A stretch of 19,787 bases of DNA, taken from positions 1-19,787 of the forward strand of contig JAIRLF010000165.1 in NCBI GenBank assembly GCA_031259655.1. Direction: 5' to 3'. Position numbers and translations under genes: made by a program. Shown here piece by piece: positions 1-6,491 of this stretch. The notes beneath the pieces are model-generated. The model was not told where the DNA came from. It saw nothing but the letters and a program-made list of their open reading frames with translations, and did no database searches. The first letter of the stretch is position 1. Each line of letters opens with the position of its first letter. The DNA is from Prevotellaceae bacterium. Lineage in GTDB: Bacteria; Bacteroidota; Bacteroidia; Bacteroidales; UBA932.

Positions 1-9
1 TTAAAAAAG

Positions 10-35
10 TGTAACTTTCGGAAAATTTTTTCGTC
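10..35 (+). promoter_or_regulatory. ECF-type promoter, probably autoregulatory
   Basis: TGTAAC at 10-15 is followed, after 16 bases, by CGTC at 32-35. This matches the general -35 (AAC) and -10 (CGT) pattern recognised by ECF sigma factors in many bacteria, and it differs from the TAnnTTTG boxes seen before other genes in this window. It sits 15 bases before the start codon of an ECF sigma gene, so autoregulation is the simple inference. Transcription would begin near position 42, giving a very short leader. Confidence 0.5.
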
Positions 36-50
36 ATATATAGTAGAAAA

Positions 51-596
51 ATGCAGGAACAAAGAATGATTGATAACAGTATAATAAGCGACCGTAAAAT
101 GCAGATGCAATTATACAATGCCTTTCACAAGAGAGTGTATAACAGTTGTTTCAGAGTGTTGCAGGACAGGTATGAAGCCGAAGATGCGATGCAGGACAGT
201 TTCCTCAAAGTGTTTTCGAACATCGACAAATATGACAGCGAAACACCTTTCGACGCATGGATTTTACGCATTGCCATCAATACTGCAATCGACAGGCTTA
301 GAAAGAAGAAAATAGAATTTATTGATTATAATGAAGCTGTTCTACCGAATCAGATTGATGATTCGGACAGCGAAGACGAAGAAAAAGAATTAGTAATGGA
401 AAAAGTAGAGCAGATAAAAGCGGCTATCGAACAGTTGCCAAGTGCGGCAAGATTAATTGTAAATCTTTATTTAATCGAAGGTTATGACCATGAAGAAATT
501 GCCGAAATCTTGAAAATACAACCCGGAAACGCAAGGGTACAATATATGCGCGCAAAACAAAAGTTAATCAAAATCATTAAACAGAACAAAAAATGA
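51..596 (+). CDS. RNA polymerase ECF-type sigma factor
   Basis: This 181-residue protein has the two-domain layout of an ECF sigma-70 factor. Region 2 lies at about residues 20-88 and includes the core-binding/-10 helix around YEAEDAMQDSFLKVF (41-55) and the segment ending in DRLRKKK (81-87). An acidic linker (residues 103-113) leads to region 4 at about 120-176, with the helix-turn-helix LPSAAR..., DHEEIAEILKIQPGNARVQ and MRAKQKL. Such factors direct core RNA polymerase to a small regulon, usually under control of a cognate anti-sigma factor. The next gene overlaps by 4 bases (ATGA) and encodes a membrane protein that fits that role. The ATG at 51 was chosen because it is the first in frame; the ATG at 66 is a possible alternative. 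The signal it responds to cannot be told from sequence, but the third gene suggests the cell envelope. Confidence 0.93.
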   Translation: MQEQRMIDNSIISDRKMQMQLYNAFHKRVYNSCFRVLQDRYEAEDAMQDSFLKVFSNIDKYDSETPFDAWILRIAINTAIDRLRKKKIEFIDYNEAVLPNQIDDSDSEDEEKELVMEKVEQIKAAIEQLPSAARLIVNLYLIEGYDHEEIAEILKIQPGNARVQYMRAKQKLIKIIKQNKK

Positions 597-1111
597 GCGA
601 TTTAAAAAAGTATTTGGAAGAAAACAGAAACATCTTCGACGATAAAGAACCGTTGGACGGACATTTCGAACGCTTTGAAGAAAGATTGAACAGGTTCGAC
701 GCAGAGAAAAATCGTAAACAAACATTGAAAGTAAGACTTATAGCGACATATTCCGCTGTTGCCTCAATATTGCTTATTATCGCAGCAGGGATATGGCTGT
801 TAAGGACTCCGGAGACGGAGACAGAACGGAATATCAGCGAATTTACAGAAACAGAGATGTTCTATCAAACACAAATGGACAGGCAAATTGCCGCAATACT
901 CTGCAAATTGGACAAAGCCGACGCCGAAACGCGAAATCAGTTAGAGAAAGATTTGCAGACCCTCGAAGAAGACAATAGCAGGTTTCTCGAAGAAATCCGG
1001 AATCAAAACAACGAAGAGTTAGCAATATACTATTTGGTAGAACATTACAATGCCAATATAGAGACGCTGCAATTTATCAACGCAAAGTTGGGCGAATATT
1101 TTAATTGTTGA
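593..1111 (+). CDS. Single-pass membrane protein, probable anti-sigma factor
   Basis: This 172-residue protein has a charged cytoplasmic N-terminus (residues 1-46), one hydrophobic membrane helix at about 47-70 and an acidic, helical C-terminal part (71-172), presumably periplasmic, with coiled-coil character. It overlaps the sigma gene by 4 bases (ATGA), which implies translational coupling and matched amounts of the two proteins. Size, topology and position are those of an anti-sigma factor in a Bacteroidota ECF cassette. I see no zinc-binding HxxxCxxC motif, so it is not a classical ZAS-type anti-sigma protein, and I do not recognise a named family. The role as sequestering partner of the sigma factor is inferred from context. 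Confidence 0.7.
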   Translation: MSDLKKYLEENRNIFDDKEPLDGHFERFEERLNRFDAEKNRKQTLKVRLIATYSAVASILLIIAAGIWLLRTPETETERNISEFTETEMFYQTQMDRQIAAILCKLDKADAETRNQLEKDLQTLEEDNSRFLEEIRNQNNEELAIYYLVEHYNANIETLQFINAKLGEYFNC

Positions 1112-1137
1112 AAATAATAATATAAAGATATAAAGTC

Positions 1138-2424
1138 ATGAAAAAAAGTTTTTTATTAATAATCAGTTTATCTATAGCGATTTTTCAGCTATATGCGCGG
1201 CAGATTCCTTCACGAATCGAAAAAAAGAATTTTTCCGACGTTAGAGGAATCCATTTCAACCATTCGTACGGAAATATAATCGTCACCGAATCGACTTCCA
1301 ATCAGGTAGAAATTGAAATACAATATTTCGACAACGGTGAAATCAAGCCGAGTTGCGATATTTCTTTAGCCAACGAAATTTTGGAAATTAAAACCGTGAG
1401 ACCTCGAGATTCCTTTTTCAAGACATCTATGAAAATGGGAATTGACTATATTATCGCCGTTCCTAAGGATGTTGCGATGGACGTTAATCTGAAATACGGG
1501 AACATCAATATGGGCGACTACTATGGCAATTTTAAATGCGACCTGGCTTACAGTAATTTCAATGCAAACACTTTGCACAATTCGCCGGTTTCGATTTCAA
1601 GCAAATATTCCAATATAAAGATTTCCAAAGTTGATGCTATAAATGTGAATTGTTCGTATGGATGCATTGATATCGGTTCAATTGATGTGTTCGTAGCCGA
1701 CTTGAGTCACACCCCAGCGAATATCGACTATCTTGATAAAAAGATGCATCTGGCATGTTCCTTTTCGAATATAAAAATCGACAACTCTTCGAATGATTTG
1801 AAAGAAATTGATTTCGACGGCTCTTTTTCTAACCTTAGATTAGGTCTCGCCGCCGATTTGTCGGCTAATTTAAATGTCAATTTGAAATTCAGCAATTTGT
1901 CGATTGACGATAAATTCGAAGTCAAATATTCTTTTTCGGAAACAGACTATAAAAGAACTGTTAAAAAAGGAGTTATCGGCAATGAAACGCCGACTGCGAA
2001 TATCCGTATCTCCGATACGTACGCAACTGTGAAGATTTCCGCTTCGTCCGGCAGGTTAAGTATGCGAAATTCCGATTCCACAATTAATGAATGGGATAAT
2101 ATTCACGACTACATATTTTATGCAATCACCGAACGTATGCAAAAAAACGCCGAACGTGTGCACGAAGATGTCGAACGTATGCATGAACGTATGCGCGAAA
2201 ATGCCGAACATGTGCAAAAAAACGCCGAACGTATGCAAAAAGATGTCGAACGTGTGCATGAACGTATGCGCGAAAATGCCGAACATGTGCAAAAAAACGC
2301 CGAACGTATGCAAAAAGATGTCGAATGTATGCATGAACGTATGCGCGAAAATGCTGAACGTATGCAAAAAAATGTCGAACGTATGCGCGAAGTTGACGAC
2401 ACGATTAAAAACGGAAGCATCTAA
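1138..2424 (+). CDS. Exported beta-repeat protein (DUF4097/DUF2807-like) with repetitive helical tail
   Basis: The 428-residue product begins with a signal peptide (MKKSFLLIISLSIAIFQLYA, likely cleaved near residue 20). Residues about 25-310 are short alternating strands with recurring SYGNI, KYGNI, SKYSNIKI, SYGCIDI and SFSNI motifs, as in the DUF4097/DUF2807 'putative adhesin' beta-solenoid class often found beside ECF sigma/anti-sigma pairs in Bacteroidota. From about residue 331 to 418 the protein changes to a charged helical tail made of ERMQKNA/ERMRENA/EHVQKNA/ERMQKDV heptads broken by 4-residue ERVH or ECMH steps. It is the third gene of the operon, 26 bases after the anti-sigma gene, so it is probably an envelope effector or sensor of that sigma system. 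No lipobox or membrane anchor is seen. Exact function is unknown. Confidence 0.75.
   Translation: MKKSFLLIISLSIAIFQLYARQIPSRIEKKNFSDVRGIHFNHSYGNIIVTESTSNQVEIEIQYFDNGEIKPSCDISLANEILEIKTVRPRDSFFKTSMKMGIDYIIAVPKDVAMDVNLKYGNINMGDYYGNFKCDLAYSNFNANTLHNSPVSISSKYSNIKISKVDAINVNCSYGCIDIGSIDVFVADLSHTPANIDYLDKKMHLACSFSNIKIDNSSNDLKEIDFDGSFSNLRLGLAADLSANLNVNLKFSNLSIDDKFEVKYSFSETDYKRTVKKGVIGNETPTANIRISDTYATVKISASSGRLSMRNSDSTINEWDNIHDYIFYAITERMQKNAERVHEDVERMHERMRENAEHVQKNAERMQKDVERVHERMRENAEHVQKNAERMQKDVECMHERMRENAERMQKNVERMREVDDTIKNGSI
2131..2391 (+). repeat. In-frame tandem repeat array (75-bp higher-order unit)
   Basis: Within the preceding gene, 21-bp heptad units of the type GAACGTATGCAAAAAGATGT recur, joined by 12-bp partial units. 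Three heptads plus one 4-residue step give a 25-codon, 75-bp unit; the clearest full copy, ERMRENA-EHVQKNA-ERMQKDV-ERVH, is followed by a second near-identical copy and diverged copies on each side. The length being a multiple of three keeps the frame open, and it also opens several shadow frames on both strands. Confidence 0.85.
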
Positions 2425-2571
2425 TCGTCTGAATCTACAATCGTAAATCTACTGTCGGGTCAACCGAATATTGTCGTATTTCGTCATGACGACCAAGCGT
2501 TGACAAGACAATCGTAAATCTACAATCGTAAATCAACAATCAACAATCAACAATCTACAACATTCATTCAT
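2425..2571. repeat. Convergent intergenic spacer with AATCGTAAATC-type repeats
   Basis: The spacer between two converging genes is made largely of direct repeats. AATCTACAATCGTAAATC occurs at 2432-2449, AATCGTAAATCTACAATCG and then several AATCAAC units run from 2510 to about 2560, and (CATT)4 follows from 2561. A CGTCATGACG palindrome lies near 2482-2491. The same AATCGTAAATC family appears at 7890-8116. No clear rho-independent terminator with a T-run is visible for either flanking gene. Confidence 0.7.
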
Positions 2572-3696
2572 TCATTCGATAAAATCGGATATAATGCTAT
2601 CCGAAATCAGAAAATATTGTGTTGGAATAACATATTTGCCGGAATAAATCATTCTGCCCGATTGCAGGTATTTAGCGGCTTTTTTCAGGAACCCGGCTCT
2701 GAAGGTTTCAGGAACAGCGTTCAAATCCAGACCGTTCATCGTTCGCAACGAAGTTATCAAAGTCTCGTTATACACATCTTTCTCCGACAGTATTTCAATT
2801 TCTTCGGGTACGACGCCCTGGCTGATATTTTCGATATACTTTATGTTGTTGGCAATATTATTCTTGCGTGTCAAATTGCCGTCGTAACCGTGCGCCGAGG
2901 GACCTATGCCGATGTATTGTTGTTTGTTCCAGTATGCGGAATTATGGCGGGATAAAAAACAGGGTAAAGCAAAGTTCGAGATTTCATAATGCACAAATCC
3001 GGCTTTCCGGAGTTTCGTTTCAAGCATTTTATACTGTAAATCGCTCAATTCGTCATCGACAGGACGAAATTTACCTTTCTCCCTCATTTTTCCCAGAACG
3101 GTTTTGCTTTCGATAGACAGGTGATAAGCCGAAATGTGTTTGACATCCAGTCCGATTGCGCGGTCGAGATTATATTCCCATTCTTGTAGGCTCATTCCCG
3201 GAAATCCGTAAATCAAATCAATACTGATGTTGCTAAAACCGACATCTTTAGCTAAATATACCGAGTCTACAGCCTGTTTCGCCGAATGCCGACGTCGCAT
3301 AATCTGCAAATCTCTGTCGATGAACGATTGTATTCCTATGCTTAATCTGTTAACGCCCAAACTGAAAAGCTGCCGAAGATAATCATCCGTCAAGTCGTCG
3401 GGATTAGCTTCAACAGTCCATTCCGAGGGAAACGCCGGAAAAAACAATGATATTGCTTTATCCGACAATCTTTTCAGTTGGTCGACCCTGTAAACGGTAG
3501 GCGTTCCTCCACCAAAATACAGGGTATAAGGCTCGTCGCTTGATGCAAGCAATTCTCCTTTCGAAGCTTTGATTTCCATTTCCTTTATCATACAGTCTAA
3601 AATTTCAGTCGTCCGCATAAGCGAAACGCTAAAATAAAAATCACAGTATGAGCATAGTTGCTTACAAAAGGGGATATGAATATATAATCCTGGCAT
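2572..3696 (-). CDS. hemW: HemW, radical SAM heme chaperone
   Basis: The 374-residue protein opens with the radical SAM cluster motif C11-KQL-C15-SY-C18 followed directly by DF. Coproporphyrinogen oxidase HemN has a fourth cysteine (CxxxCxxCxC); the phenylalanine here is the HemW form. GGGTPT at 62-67 is the SAM-binding glycine motif, and HNSAYW at 251-256 is the HNxxYW motif found in HemW and absent from HemN. HemW is thought to bind heme and hand it to respiratory enzymes rather than to oxidise coproporphyrinogen. Length is normal for the family. The ATG at 3694-3696 gives the standard N-terminus MPGLYIHIPFC. The gene lies 36 bases downstream of tRNA-Gln on the same strand and has no obvious promoter of its own, so it may be read from the tRNA promoter. 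Older annotations often call such genes hemN. Confidence 0.93.
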   Translation of the reverse strand: MPGLYIHIPFCKQLCSYCDFYFSVSLMRTTEILDCMIKEMEIKASKGELLASSDEPYTLYFGGGTPTVYRVDQLKRLSDKAISLFFPAFPSEWTVEANPDDLTDDYLRQLFSLGVNRLSIGIQSFIDRDLQIMRRRHSAKQAVDSVYLAKDVGFSNISIDLIYGFPGMSLQEWEYNLDRAIGLDVKHISAYHLSIESKTVLGKMREKGKFRPVDDELSDLQYKMLETKLRKAGFVHYEISNFALPCFLSRHNSAYWNKQQYIGIGPSAHGYDGNLTRKNNIANNIKYIENISQGVVPEEIEILSEKDVYNETLITSLRTMNGLDLNAVPETFRAGFLKKAAKYLQSGRMIYSGKYVIPTQYFLISDSIISDFIE

Positions 3697-3732
3697 ACTA
3701 TTTTGTCGAGCCCTATTCCGACTTACTAATTG

Positions 3733-3803
3733 TTGTCCTATCAGGATTCGAACCTAAACAGGCAGAACCAAAATCTGCAGTGCTACCATTACACCATAGG
3801 ACA
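3733..3803 (-). tRNA. tRNA-Gln (anticodon TTG)
   Basis: On the minus strand the sequence folds as a 71-nt tRNA: acceptor stem TGTCCTA/TAGGACA, D-arm with GGTAGC, anticodon stem GCAGA/TCTGC closing the loop TTTTGGT (anticodon TTG), and a T-arm TTAGG-TTCGAAT-CCTGA. The discriminator is A and CCA is not encoded. The anticodon reads CAA, and with wobble CAG, glutamine codons. Confidence 0.95.
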
Positions 3804-3825
3804 ATCATTTTTGCAATTGCGGGCG

Positions 3826-3855
3826 CAAAGGTAGTAAAAAATACTGTTCCTCAAA
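3826..3855 (-). promoter_or_regulatory. Bacteroidota -33/-7 promoter for tRNA-Gln (and possibly hemW)
   Basis: On the minus strand a TACCTTTG box (plus-strand CAAAGGTA, 3826-3833) matches the TAnnTTTG -7 consensus. It is preceded by TTTG (plus-strand CAAA, 3852-3855) at an 18-base spacing. The box lies about 22 bases before the tRNA 5' end. Confidence 0.65.
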
Positions 3856-4187
3856 ACAGAATTTTAACGAAAGTTTATATTGTCTTGGTTCGCAGTAGTT
3901 TGTTATTGGTAAAAAAACAATGAATAACGGTTTTTATGTCGCTGTTTCGGGGATTTAATCGAAAATATCCGGCGTTTTAGTGAACGCATTGGAACTCGTC
4001 GAAGGCGTCGTCGAGGAGACGTTGCATGCAATGTCTCCGGAGGGCATAAAAAGTAAAAGAAACAAATCATTCCTGATAGGTCGCCGCATATTCCATCGCC
4101 GAAGCCCGATATGTCTGCGTCTCTGCGTGAAACAGCAGATTCGCAAACATCTCGGGCGCCCATTAAAAACCTCTTTTTTACCTGATT
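3856..4187. other. Non-coding spacer with repeat remnants
   Basis: I see no credible gene in this stretch of about 330 bases. It holds a 24-bp near-perfect palindrome at 4015-4038 and a TCTGCGTCTCTGCGTGAAA motif at 4114-4132, a sequence style I know from intergenic DNA of many bacteria. Short reading frames on both strands lack recognisable domains and have no start context. The two flanking genes run on the minus strand, so this is the 3' trailer of panB and the upstream region of the tRNA promoter. Confidence 0.5.
4015..4038. repeat. 24-bp REP-like palindrome
   Basis: Arms GGAGAC and GTCTCC enclose the self-complementary core TTGCATGCAA, with a single G/T mismatched pair between arm and core. 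As RNA it would form a hairpin with one G-U pair. No T-run follows on either strand, so it is not a standard rho-independent terminator. Confidence 0.7.
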
Positions 4188-5006
4188 TTAATATTCTTCC
4201 GATTTATTAGGGAAATCTCCTGATTTCACATCTTTTATATAATTAGCAAAGGCATCCATCATATTTTCGCGAAGATTAGCATATCGGCGCAGGAATCTCG
4301 GCGAAAAGCTTTTGTTCAAGCCCAGCATATCGTGAGAGACGAGCACCTGTCCGTCTACTCCGCCGCCGGCGCCGATTCCGATAACCGGGATAGCGAGTTC
4401 TTTAGCGATTGTTGCTCCGAGGTCTGCGGGTATTTTTTCGAGAAGCAGGGCGAAGCAACCTTCCTCTTCAAGGAGGTGGGCGTCTTTGATAAGTTTTGCG
4501 GCTTCTTTTTCGTCTTTTGCTCTCACAGCCCATGTTCCGTACTTGTGTATCGATTGCGGCATCAGCCCCAGATGACCCATTACGGGGATTCCGGCGGATA
4601 AAATTCTGCGCACGGAATCGATAATTTCTTCGCCGCCTTCGAGTTTGACCGCATCTGCCGAACTTTCTTTCATTATCCGTATCGCCGACGAAAGCGCTTT
4701 CTTCGAATTGCCCTGATACGAGCCAAACGGCATATCTACAATTATCAGAGGGTTTTGTATAGCCCTCACCACCGATTGAGCATGATAAATCATTTGGTCT
4801 AAAGTCATCGGAATCGTCGTTTCGTGACCCGCCATCACATTCGAAGCCGAATCGCCGACCAACACAATGTCAATGCCCGCCACTTCGTCGATGATGCTTG
4901 CCATCGTGTAATCGTAGACCGTAAGCATGGCGATTTTTTCGCCCTTTTGCTTCATCTCGTTAAGCTTATGGGTCGTTATCACTCTGTTTTTACCTGTTAC
5001 CGACAT
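4188..5006 (-). CDS. panB: Ketopantoate hydroxymethyltransferase
   Basis: PanB makes ketopantoate from alpha-ketoisovalerate and 5,10-methylene-tetrahydrofolate, the first committed step of pantothenate and coenzyme A synthesis, in the cytoplasm. The 272-residue protein is of normal length. Visible motifs are TVYDYTMA (29-36), [23 protein letters not shown] starting at 50 with magnesium ligand D52, D91 in [11 protein letters not shown]121 in AVKLEGG, the catalytic glutamate E190 in [10 protein letters not shown], and the glycine-rich [12 protein letters not shown] (209-220). Its ATG shares one base with the TAA of yqeY (TAATG on the minus strand), which points to translational coupling as the last gene of a three-gene unit. 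No panC is visible here. Confidence 0.96.
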   Translation of the reverse strand: MSVTGKNRVITTHKLNEMKQKGEKIAMLTVYDYTMASIIDEVAGIDIVLVGDSASNVMAGHETTIPMTLDQMIYHAQSVVRAIQNPLIIVDMPFGSYQGNSKKALSSAIRIMKESSADAVKLEGGEEIIDSVRRILSAGIPVMGHLGLMPQSIHKYGTWAVRAKDEKEAAKLIKDAHLLEEEGCFALLLEKIPADLGATIAKELAIPVIGIGAGGGVDGQVLVSHDMLGLNKSFSPRFLRRYANLRENMMDAFANYIKDVKSGDFPNKSEEY

Positions 5007-5452
5007 TATTGAAGAAGTTTTTTTACAAGTTCTGCAATCAGTTTCCCGTCGGCTTTGCCTGCCAACTGTTTAGATGCGATACCCATGACTTTGCCCATGT
5101 CTTTCACACTGTTAGCTCCCGTTTCTTCGATAATGGATTTCACTGCCGCCTCGATTTCCTGCGGGTTTAATTGTTTGGGGAGATATTCCTCGATAATTGT
5201 GGCTTCGGCTAATTCCTTATCCGCCAATTCCTGACGATTGTTGCTGATGTATATTTCCGCAGTTTCGCGGCGCTGTTTCACTAACTTCTGCAACATCTTT
5301 ATTTCGGCGGTTTCGTCGAAATCTTTAGCGTTTTCCGATGTTTTCGCCAATAAAATTGCGGCTTTCACCGCTCTCAACGATTCGAGACGGAGTTTGTCCT
5401 TAGCTAACATCGCAGCCTTTATTCCTTCATTTATTTTTTGTTCTAACGACAT
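5006..5452 (-). CDS. yqeY: GatB/YqeY domain protein
   Basis: The 148-residue protein is a full-length member of the stand-alone YqeY family, related to the tail domain of the GatB amidotransferase subunit. Typical features are the N-terminal helices [31 protein letters not shown], the motif [14 protein letters not shown] (113-126) and the C-terminal helical domain with [23 protein letters not shown] role in tRNA-dependent amidation is suspected from the domain, but the function of free-standing YqeY is not settled. It ends in an overlapping TAATG with panB and starts 24 bases after the cysteine-synthase-like gene, so the three genes probably form one operon. Confidence 0.92.
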   Translation of the reverse strand: MSLEQKINEGIKAAMLAKDKLRLESLRAVKAAILLAKTSENAKDFDETAEIKMLQKLVKQRRETAEIYISNNRQELADKELAEATIIEEYLPKQLNPQEIEAAVKSIIEETGANSVKDMGKVMGIASKQLAGKADGKLIAELVKKLLQ

Positions 5453-5476
5453 ATTTATTTGTTTTATATTATTATT

Positions 5477-6385
5477 TCACAGCAATTTTGTACTTATATA
5501 CCGTTCGGTGGTATCGGGAAGAACAACCAGAATGCTCTTGCCGAAATTTTTCTCGCACTGCGATATCTGCACTGCAGCGTGTATGACAGCGCCTGCCAGC
5601 ATATCGATAATCATGCCTTCGGTTATCGCGATTTCTTCGACCGCAATTACGGCATCCTCGTTTTTTACCTTAACAGTTTCATCTATGTGATATTCGGGAG
5701 CTTCGAACGCCTTATCCTTATTCAATTCCGACTTGACCGATACTACTTTTATATCCTTATTCCGTTCTTTCAGGAAAGCGAGCAAATTGCTTACCTGAGC
5801 TTGAAAAGCAGGTTCGGTATCGGCGCTTACGACAAGAATACTCACATTTTCGCAGGCATATTCCCAAATATCTCCCGTTTTCCGTATCGCGGGAACTTTG
5901 TCGGCAAACTGTTCCAGCATAACGGCGCCGGGGATTTCGTCTTTCAACTGTTTTGCTTTCTCGATAGCTCCTTCGACGCCTTTTTCGCCGGGCGTCAGCA
6001 CGACTATGGCATCCAAAGTCTGTATCAGGCTTATATGTTTTTTGCTCATCGTATCGGGCATAGTCAGAATGAGTTTGTATCCTTTGCGCTGGATTATCCA
6101 TGCGAGACCGACGCCCGATTTGAAACACGGTTCTATCAGTACCGTATGGCGTTTATCTATAAGTTTCTCTTTTTCGGCGTATTCGATGATTGCAAATATA
6201 ACGCGGTCGAAATTTGGAATAACCGCTCTTTTCGAAAACGAATCTTTTGCCAAAGGATTAAACGCATCGATTTTTACGAGCAAATCCGTCTGAAGCCCGT
6301 ACATCTTCATGTAACTGCTTAATCTCAGCAGCGGAGTATGTTTTGCGAGTTCTACGTCTGTAGGTTTACTGTAAAATGTTGACAT
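5477..6385 (-). CDS. Degenerate cysteine synthase (CysK-like) paralogue, probably not a PLP enzyme
   Basis: The 302-residue product aligns by eye with O-acetylserine sulfhydrylases. It has HTPLLRLSSY near the start, the near-canonical GYKLILTMPDTMS (102-114), VVLTPGEKGVEGAIEKA (128-144), and a C-terminal AGAVIHAAVQIS...ILVVLPDTTERYISTKLL. The functional motifs are broken. The expected SVKDR with the Schiff-base lysine reads NFDR (58-61) after an insertion of about ten residues. The substrate loop TSGNTG reads CFKSGVG (87-93). The phosphate-binding GTGGT reads ADTEPA (188-193). The frame is intact and long, so it looks like a maintained pseudoenzyme rather than a decaying gene; a regulatory or partner-binding role is inference. 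It is the first gene of the unit with yqeY and panB and has its own -7 box. Confidence 0.8.
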   Translation of the reverse strand: MSTFYSKPTDVELAKHTPLLRLSSYMKMYGLQTDLLVKIDAFNPLAKDSFSKRAVIPNFDRVIFAIIEYAEKEKLIDKRHTVLIEPCFKSGVGLAWIIQRKGYKLILTMPDTMSKKHISLIQTLDAIVVLTPGEKGVEGAIEKAKQLKDEIPGAVMLEQFADKVPAIRKTGDIWEYACENVSILVVSADTEPAFQAQVSNLLAFLKERNKDIKVVSVKSELNKDKAFEAPEYHIDETVKVKNEDAVIAVEEIAITEGMIIDMLAGAVIHAAVQISQCEKNFGKSILVVLPDTTERYISTKLL

Positions 6386-6408
6386 TCGCCTATCATTTAA
6401 ATTTTATG

Positions 6409-6416
6409 CAAAAGTA
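6409..6416 (-). promoter_or_regulatory. -7 box of the cysK-like/yqeY/panB unit
   Basis: On the minus strand TACTTTTG (plus-strand CAAAAGTA) fits TAnnTTTG and lies about 23 bases before the start codon. No good TTTG is seen at the -33 position. It is back-to-back with the promoter of the AMP nucleosidase gene. Confidence 0.55.
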
Positions 6417-6424
6417 CTAAGATT

Positions 6425-6455
6425 TTTTGAATTTAAAATAAACTGTGTAAATTTG
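6425..6455 (+). promoter_or_regulatory. Bacteroidota -33/-7 promoter of amn
   Basis: TTTTG at 6425-6429 and TAAATTTG at 6448-6455 are 18 bases apart, an exact match to the phylum consensus and the same spacing as the metK promoter. Transcription would start near 6462, about 30 bases before the start codon. Confidence 0.65.
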
Positions 6456-6491
6456 TGGTGAAAACAGTTAATGTTGTAGTAGTGTAAAGTG

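Noticed and set aside
2056..2446. Open frames of 100-119 codons on both strands over the tail repeats
   Set aside because: A repeat whose unit is a multiple of three stays open in any frame lacking a stop in one unit. The main frame is joined to a signal peptide and a recognisable head domain, so the others are by-products.
3903..4163. Short open frames on both strands in the panB/tRNA spacer
   Set aside because: They overlap each other and a palindromic repeat, have low-complexity or arginine-rich products, and show no domain or start context.
5459..6322. 287-codon open frame on the plus strand
   Set aside because: It is antisense to the cysteine-synthase-like gene, which aligns with a known family over its whole length and has a promoter box on its own strand.
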